Positions 5,938-10,558 of a DNA stretch of 13,233 nt are shown piece by piece. Source of the stretch: UBA8437 sp003445035 (GTDB taxonomy: Bacteria; Planctomycetota; Planctomycetia; Planctomycetales; Planctomycetaceae). Location: positions 1-13,233 of the forward strand of contig CALCHI010000292.1 of NCBI GenBank assembly GCA_937901285.1, written 5' to 3'. Position numbers and translations under genes: made by a program. The first letter of the stretch is position 1, and every line of letters starts with the position of its first letter. The notes beneath the pieces were generated by a model, which worked only from the letters and a program-made list of their open reading frames with translations, made no database searches and was not told the DNA's origin.

Positions 5938-7024
5938 CCCGTTGGGCCGCCCCGTTTTTCGCCGTCGCCGGGCCACGGCCAGCGCGCCGATTGGGGCCCT
6001 GTTGCTCGTGGTCAGCCTGGCCGGTGGTGGCTGTACGCCGTCGGCTCCACCCACCACCGATGGATCATCGGTCCCGCCCGCATCCGACCCCCTGGTCGTC
6101 TATTGTTCCCACGACCAGTTGTTCTCCGAACCGATCCTTGCACGGTTCACCCGCAAAACCGGCATCGCCGTCCGGGTGCGTCACGACACCGAGGCCACCA
6201 AGTCCCTGGGGTTGGTCAACCGGCTCATCCGAGAAAAATCGTCCCGGGTCTGCGACGTGTTCTGGAACAACCAGGTTCTGGGAACAACCGACCTGCTGAC
6301 CCACGATCTGTTGGCAGAATACAAGGGCAGCGGCTGGAGACGGATTCCCGAAGTGTTCAAGGATCCCGACGGTCGATGGTGCGGATTCGCAGCGAGGCTG
6401 AGAGTCTGGATTGTCAACACCGAGAAGTTACCGGCGACCGTCGAGTCGGTCGAACGGGCCGTCACGGCCCGGGACCTCTCGAGAATGGCGGTCGCTCGCC
6501 CGCTATTCGGCACCACTCTGACACATTACTGCCTGCTGTGGCATGCCGACAACGGCCGGACGCTCAGGGCCCAGCACGTCGACCGTCGCCGCCGAGGCCT
6601 GATCGAGGTTCCTGGCAACGCGACGGTCAAGAACCTGGTCGCCCGCGGCACATGTGACCTGGGGTGGACGGACACCGACGATTTCTTCGTCGGGCTCGAC
6701 GACGGACATCCGGTGGGCATGCTGCCGATCCGACTGGCCGACGGCAGAACCATCTGCATGCCCAACAGCGTATCGATCGTCAAAGGCACCCAACGGCTGT
6801 CTGCGGCACGGCGGCTGGTCGACTTCCTGCTGAGTGCCGAGACCGAATTGGCGCTGGCTCGCTCACCGTCTCGACAGGTTCCGCTGGGCGAGATCGATGA
6901 GGAGAGCCTGCCGGCGGAGGTCCGCCGTCTCCGCCCCTGGGTCGCCGACGGGGCCCATCTCGAAGAACTCCGGACCTCCCGAGCCGCCTGCCTGGCGTGG
7001 TTGCGAACGGAGTACGCAAGATGA
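5921..7024 (+). CDS. AfuA/FbpA-like ABC solute-binding lipoprotein
   Basis: This 367-residue periplasmic binding protein matches the ferric-type family 1 solute-binding proteins. Its N-terminus has an Arg-rich region (13-17), a hydrophobic helix (23-36) and Cys38 in LAGGGC, a relaxed lipobox, so it is probably lipid-anchored. Family blocks are LVVYCSHDQLFSEPIL (58-73), RHDTEATKSLGLVNRLI (87-103), CDVFWNN (111-117), ARPLFGTTLTHY (192-203), GNATVKNLVARG (232-243) and WTDTDDFF (249-256). In FbpA the last block carries the NNYYW tyrosine pair that binds Fe3+; here it is TDTDD, as in a known side branch, so iron is not assured and another metal, phosphate or organic ligand is possible. The ATG at 5921 overlaps the coiled-coil gene by 17 nt; an in-frame TTG at 5942 preceded by AAGAAG is an alternative start without overlap. 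Permease and ATPase genes follow directly. Confidence 0.86.
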   Translation: MLPRSDPLGRPVFRRRRATASAPIGALLLVVSLAGGGCTPSAPPTTDGSSVPPASDPLVVYCSHDQLFSEPILARFTRKTGIAVRVRHDTEATKSLGLVNRLIREKSSRVCDVFWNNQVLGTTDLLTHDLLAEYKGSGWRRIPEVFKDPDGRWCGFAARLRVWIVNTEKLPATVESVERAVTARDLSRMAVARPLFGTTLTHYCLLWHADNGRTLRAQHVDRRRRGLIEVPGNATVKNLVARGTCDLGWTDTDDFFVGLDDGHPVGMLPIRLADGRTICMPNSVSIVKGTQRLSAARRLVDFLLSAETELALARSPSRQVPLGEIDEESLPAEVRRLRPWVADGAHLEELRTSRAACLAWLRTEYAR

Positions 7025-8538
7025 GTCTCGAGGCCGAATGTGGCTGGACGCTGCTGCGGGCGATCACCGTCTCGCTGGTCGCCACCCCCTTGGCGGCGGT
7101 TTTGGCCCGGGTCCTGGAAAACGACAATCCGCGTCATCGCCGGAGGAGATTGCTGACACTGGCCATCCCGTTTCTTACCCCGGGATTTGTGGTCGGTTAC
7201 GCCTATTCCAACGTCACGCTCGACCTGGTCCATCAACCGGCGCTCAACGAATTGTTCTACGACCTGCTGTTGCTGATCGGGGTCGTTCCCGTCGGCACTC
7301 TCGTGCTGATTTTGGCTCCTTTGCCACCGCTGGGTCCGACAGCAGCCTGGTGCGGACAACTGGCCGGACCCGACCGGCTTCGCCGGGTTCGCTGCTGCGG
7401 TTGGCCACGACGCCTCTGGTACGGCCCGGCCCGCAACCGGATTCCCGCCTTCGGATTGATGGCCCTGCTGATTTTTCACGAATTCGAGATAGCATCCCTG
7501 TTCCGCGTGATCGCCGGCCAACGACTGACTCCAGCGAGTTGGTCCAATGCGCTGTTCGAACTGATCGCACTGCAGGGCCTTGGTCAGCGGTCGCCCTGGG
7601 ACCTTTGGCGATCCGGGTGGCTGCCCCTGATCTGTTCACTGGCGATGTTGTCTCCTCTGCTGGTCCTCGTCTGGACTTCTCGCCGAGATCCCGGTGTGTG
7701 GCGGCCAACCGGGTTGCGTCCACGATCACGCTGGCGGGAGCGTGTGGCGTCCACCTGGCTGACGATGGCGGTGGTGGTGGGAACGGCCATCCCACTGGGA
7801 AACCTGATCTTCGACGGGGCACCGGGCTGGGCCTCTGCGTGGCGGGACGAACACCGACTGGGGCCAACACTGATCCATGCCGGACGCAGCCTGCTACCGA
7901 CAGTTGCCATCTCGGTCTCAGCCGCCATCACGGCCGGCTGGCTGTTGCGACGTCGGCATCCCGGCCTGCTGCTGGCCCTCTCGCTTCCCGGTCTACTGGG
8001 CAGCCTCTCGCTGGGACTGTTGCTGACCTGGATTCTACTGATCATGGCTCCGGCCGGCTTCGGACATTCGATCGGCACCCTGATCATCGGCCAATCGCTT
8101 TGGCTACTGCCCCGAGCCGCTTTGCTCATCGTCCTCCTGGCCGTGCTGCCTCACCGGGAATCATCACACCTGTCCAGGCTGCTGCAACACGCTCCGACCG
8201 CTGCCCAGCGAATCGCCGGCTGGCGATTGGCCTGGCAGCATTTCGGTCAACGCGTCGCCTGGATGGTCGGCCTGCTGTGCTGGTGGGGGTACCTCGAATT
8301 GACGCTCAATGAACTGCTGGCCCCACCGGAGTGGCTTTCGGTGGCCCACCGCATGTACCAGCAAATGCACTTCGGCAGGAATGCGGCGCTGTCGAGCACC
8401 ACGCTGGTGGTCGTGATGGTTCCGTTGGCGGTTGTCGGCCTGCTGGTGACTCTCGGCCGCGTCGTCCCCTTTTCGGCCATTCTCATCGGCTCCCGGCTTC
8501 CCCGAACGCATGCGAAACCGCCCAGGGGGGAAACCTGA
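7021..8538 (+). CDS. Two-domain ABC permease (FbpB/ThiP-like)
   Basis: This 505-residue membrane protein has about 11-12 helices arranged as two tandem permease halves, the usual form for ferric and thiamine importers. The first EAA-type loop is recognisable around RRVRCCGWPRRLW (121-133) and the second around PTAAQRIAGWRLAWQHF (392-408). In both, the acidic residue that opens the EAA motif is missing (RRV and TAA). The block YLELTLNELLAPPEW with HRMYQQMHFGRNAA (424-456) is typical of this permease group. Translation should be well coupled to the binding-protein gene: ATGA overlaps its stop, and GGAG (7009-7012) lies 8 nt before the ATG. The last TGA overlaps the ATPase start by 1 nt. Substrate follows from the binding protein and is uncertain. 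Confidence 0.87.
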   Translation: MSLEAECGWTLLRAITVSLVATPLAAVLARVLENDNPRHRRRRLLTLAIPFLTPGFVVGYAYSNVTLDLVHQPALNELFYDLLLLIGVVPVGTLVLILAPLPPLGPTAAWCGQLAGPDRLRRVRCCGWPRRLWYGPARNRIPAFGLMALLIFHEFEIASLFRVIAGQRLTPASWSNALFELIALQGLGQRSPWDLWRSGWLPLICSLAMLSPLLVLVWTSRRDPGVWRPTGLRPRSRWRERVASTWLTMAVVVGTAIPLGNLIFDGAPGWASAWRDEHRLGPTLIHAGRSLLPTVAISVSAAITAGWLLRRRHPGLLLALSLPGLLGSLSLGLLLTWILLIMAPAGFGHSIGTLIIGQSLWLLPRAALLIVLLAVLPHRESSHLSRLLQHAPTAAQRIAGWRLAWQHFGQRVAWMVGLLCWWGYLELTLNELLAPPEWLSVAHRMYQQMHFGRNAALSSTTLVVVMVPLAVVGLLVTLGRVVPFSAILIGSRLPRTHAKPPRGET

Positions 8539-9488
8539 TGGTCGACACACAGCCCAGGCTCTGGACCATCCGGGGAATCCAGCTGGACGGCGAAGTCCGC
8601 CCCCGACTGAAGGTGGACCATCTCGACATCGTGGCCGGACGAACCGCCGTGCTGGGGGCTTCCGGTGCGGGAAAGACCTCGCTGCTGAATCTGCTGGTCG
8701 GATTCGAGTCCCCACATCACGGCCGGATCGAGAATCAGCTCCCCACCGGAACCGGCCGTCTACCGCTCTTCTGGATCCCTCCCGACGGTGGTCTCTGGCC
8801 CCAGGCCACCGTCGACGAACACCTCCAGGCAGTGACACCCGGCGGACAACAATCCTCCCAGGACACACTCGCACGATTTGGACTCGACCACCTGCAGAAC
8901 ACCCGTCCGGGTCAATTGTCAGCCGGGGAGCGATCCCGACTGGCCGTCGCGAGAGGATTGGCAGCAAACGCCGACGTGCTGGTTGCCGACGAACCGCTGG
9001 TCCACGTCGATCCGGCACGGCTGGATCGGGACTGGGAATCACTGGTCAACGAGACACGTCAATCCGGGACCTCACTCGTCTTTTCGACCCATTCGCCCGA
9101 ACAGGCCCTGCGACACGCCAACCGGGTGGTGGTGCTGTCCGGCGGGCAGGTGATCGCCGAAGGACATGTGGCCACGCTGTATGAGCACCCCCCGACCCGC
9201 GAGGTGGCCGAATGCCTGGGGCCGGTCAACTGGTTCGAACCGGAGGATGCCATCGCCTGGGCCGTGGGTGACGAGAACATGTGCCTGAGGCCCGAACATG
9301 TCGTGCTCGAAGCCGACTCGTCCGGACCGGCCCGGGTGGTGCACTCGCACGCCATCGGTGCGATCCGCGAGACCCGCCTGGAACTGGTCGATCGAGATCA
9401 CCAACGGACAATCCTGCACCTGGCCGATTCTGCTCCACCCACCAGTGATCTCCGAGTGAAGATCACTCGCAGAGTCACCCCCGGTTGA
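8538..9488 (+). CDS. ABC transporter ATPase with altered Q-loop
   Basis: This 316-residue ATPase energises import through the preceding permease. Walker A is GASGAGKT (40-47), the signature is LSAGE (127-131), Walker B is LVADE (148-152) with catalytic E152, and the switch histidine is H185 in FSTHS. The Q-loop is odd: where relatives read VFQD..LFP this one reads IPPDGGLWP (80-88), so the glutamine is replaced by P82. The D-loop is VHVD rather than the usual SALD-like form. After about residue 245 a short C-terminal part with NMCLRPEHVVLE looks like the TOBE-type regulatory domain of CysA/FbpC/PotA ATPases. The start is firm: AGGGGGG (8524-8530) lies 7 nt before the ATG, which overlaps the permease stop as TGATG. 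A strong hairpin begins at the stop codon. ATP hydrolysis is expected to be possible; coupling may be unusual. Confidence 0.88.
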   Translation: MVDTQPRLWTIRGIQLDGEVRPRLKVDHLDIVAGRTAVLGASGAGKTSLLNLLVGFESPHHGRIENQLPTGTGRLPLFWIPPDGGLWPQATVDEHLQAVTPGGQQSSQDTLARFGLDHLQNTRPGQLSAGERSRLAVARGLAANADVLVADEPLVHVDPARLDRDWESLVNETRQSGTSLVFSTHSPEQALRHANRVVVLSGGQVIAEGHVATLYEHPPTREVAECLGPVNWFEPEDAIAWAVGDENMCLRPEHVVLEADSSGPARVVHSHAIGAIRETRLELVDRDHQRTILHLADSAPPTSDLRVKITRRVTPG

Positions 9489-9523
9489 CCCGTCCGGGGA
9501 CGAATTGCTGCCCCGGCCGGGTC
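9487..9523 (+). terminator. Strong GC-rich hairpin at the end of the ABC genes
   Basis: The arm GACCCGTCCGGGG (9487-9499) faces CCCCGGCCGGGTC (9511-9523). Twelve of 13 positions pair, around an 11-nt loop (ACGAATTGCTG), and a T-G wobble and an A-T pair can extend it outward. The 5' arm begins inside the ATPase TGA. There is no T-run after it (GAAGGAATCG follows), so it is not a textbook intrinsic terminator. It could stop transcription without a U tract, protect the upstream mRNA 3' end, or separate the ABC genes from the NHL gene. The stability is clear from sequence; the role is inferred. Confidence 0.62.
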
Positions 9524-9545
9524 GAAGGAATCGAGGTCCGCACCG

Positions 9546-9551
9546 TACAAT
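9546..9551 (+). promoter_or_regulatory. Candidate -10 box TACAAT for the NHL gene
   Basis: TACAAT differs from the TATAAT consensus at one base. It lies just after the hairpin and 47 nt before the NHL start, a good position for a new promoter. The expected -35 region (about 9522-9528, TCGAAGG) is poor. The pairing of hairpin then -10 box suggests a transcription unit boundary here. Confidence 0.4.
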
Positions 9552-9598
9552 CGTGTCAGGGTGGATGGTTCTCAGTGGTCGTTTGTGATTGACCGGAA

Positions 9599-10531
9599 AT
9601 GGCTATGGGTGTTGGTCCCGGCAGCGTGGTCCCTCGGCTGACCGTGGCGATTGCGGCATTATTGCCGGTCGGCTGCACGGACGCCGACAATCCCCAGCTT
9701 GTGCCTCGCCAGGTCACCCGGACGTCCATTCCTTCCGCCGGCTCGACAATCCCGGCTCCCCGTGCCGTCACCACAGCGCCCGACGACACGCTGTACCTGC
9801 TCGACAACGCCGGCCGCGTACTGGTCTTCGACCGCGACGGCAATCCGCTACGGCAATGGAACATGCCCGAGAGCGAGGTGGGAAATCCGGAAGGAATCTG
9901 TGTCCTCTCCGACGGCGACATCGCAGTGGCCGACACGCATTATCACCGGGTGGTCGTCTTCGACGAAGACGGCCGGGTCCGGCAGATGATCGGCCAGGAG
10001 GGACAGGATGACGGAGATTTCTACTGGCCGGTGGCGGTGATCGAGGACGACCGGGGCCACCGGTTCGTTTCGGAATATGGCGGAGCCAACCGCGTTCAGA
10101 AGTTCGACCGGGACTGGCGGCACTTGTTGACCTTCGGTGGCATCGGAGATCTGCCGGGCGAGTTCCAGCGCCCCAGCGGCATGGTCTGGCACGCAGGCCG
10201 ACTCTACATCGTCGACGCCTTCAACGATCGCATCCAGGTCTTCGACGGTGATGGACAATTCGTGGAGATACTGGGAACGCGAGACGAATCGGGCCGGTTA
10301 CACTATCCTTACGATATCGCCCTGGGTCCCGACCGGGACCTGTGGGTGGTTGAGTACGGTGCAGGACGGATTTCCCGCTTCAGCCTCGAAGGAGACCTGC
10401 TCGGCCGGTTCGGTTCGACCGGTTCCGGCCGCAACCAGTTCGGCACTCCCTGGGGACTGGCTATCGATTCGAAACGTCGCATCTGGGTTGCCGACACCCG
10501 GAACCATCGCCTTGTCTCGATTGATCTCTGA
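9599..10531 (+). CDS. Six-bladed NHL-repeat propeller lipoprotein
   Basis: This 310-residue protein has a hydrophobic leader (about 13-24) followed by PVGC with Cys26, a relaxed lipobox, so it is probably an envelope lipoprotein. The rest resolves into six NHL-type blades: APRAVTTAPDDTLYLLD (53-69 on), NPEGICVLSDGDIAVAD (96-112), YWPVAVIEDD to FVSEY (142-160), QRPSGMVWHAGRLYIVD (190-206), HYPYDIALGPDRDLWVV (235-251) and GTPWGLAIDSKRRIWVAD (282-299). Each is followed by an R[VIL]..[FI]D strand. Such propellers bind proteins, peptides or glycans, or occasionally catalyse; no active-site signature is visible. Blade six ends at the C-terminus, so the propeller looks complete. The ATG at 9605 has GGA 7 nt upstream and may be the true start, removing two residues. 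The VWA gene follows after 27 nt and is probably co-transcribed. Confidence 0.87.
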   Translation: MAMGVGPGSVVPRLTVAIAALLPVGCTDADNPQLVPRQVTRTSIPSAGSTIPAPRAVTTAPDDTLYLLDNAGRVLVFDRDGNPLRQWNMPESEVGNPEGICVLSDGDIAVADTHYHRVVVFDEDGRVRQMIGQEGQDDGDFYWPVAVIEDDRGHRFVSEYGGANRVQKFDRDWRHLLTFGGIGDLPGEFQRPSGMVWHAGRLYIVDAFNDRIQVFDGDGQFVEILGTRDESGRLHYPYDIALGPDRDLWVVEYGAGRISRFSLEGDLLGRFGSTGSGRNQFGTPWGLAIDSKRRIWVADTRNHRLVSIDL

Positions 10532-10558
10532 CCACCCGTCTACCCTACCGCTCACGCC

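Noticed and set aside
6526..7521. 331-codon - strand frame opposite the binding protein and permease
   Set aside because: Low-complexity Gln/Arg/Ser composition and no family resemblance; it is opposite well-supported genes.
6834..8312. 492-codon + strand frame overlapping the binding-protein end and the permease
   Set aside because: It is Arg/Pro/Ser/Gly-rich without hydrophobic helices or motifs, while the overlapped frame is a clear permease with coupled start and stop signals.
10521..10546. TTGATC and TACCCT as a promoter for the VWA gene
   Set aside because: The spacer is only 14 nt and the -10 match is three of six, so co-transcription with the NHL gene is more likely.
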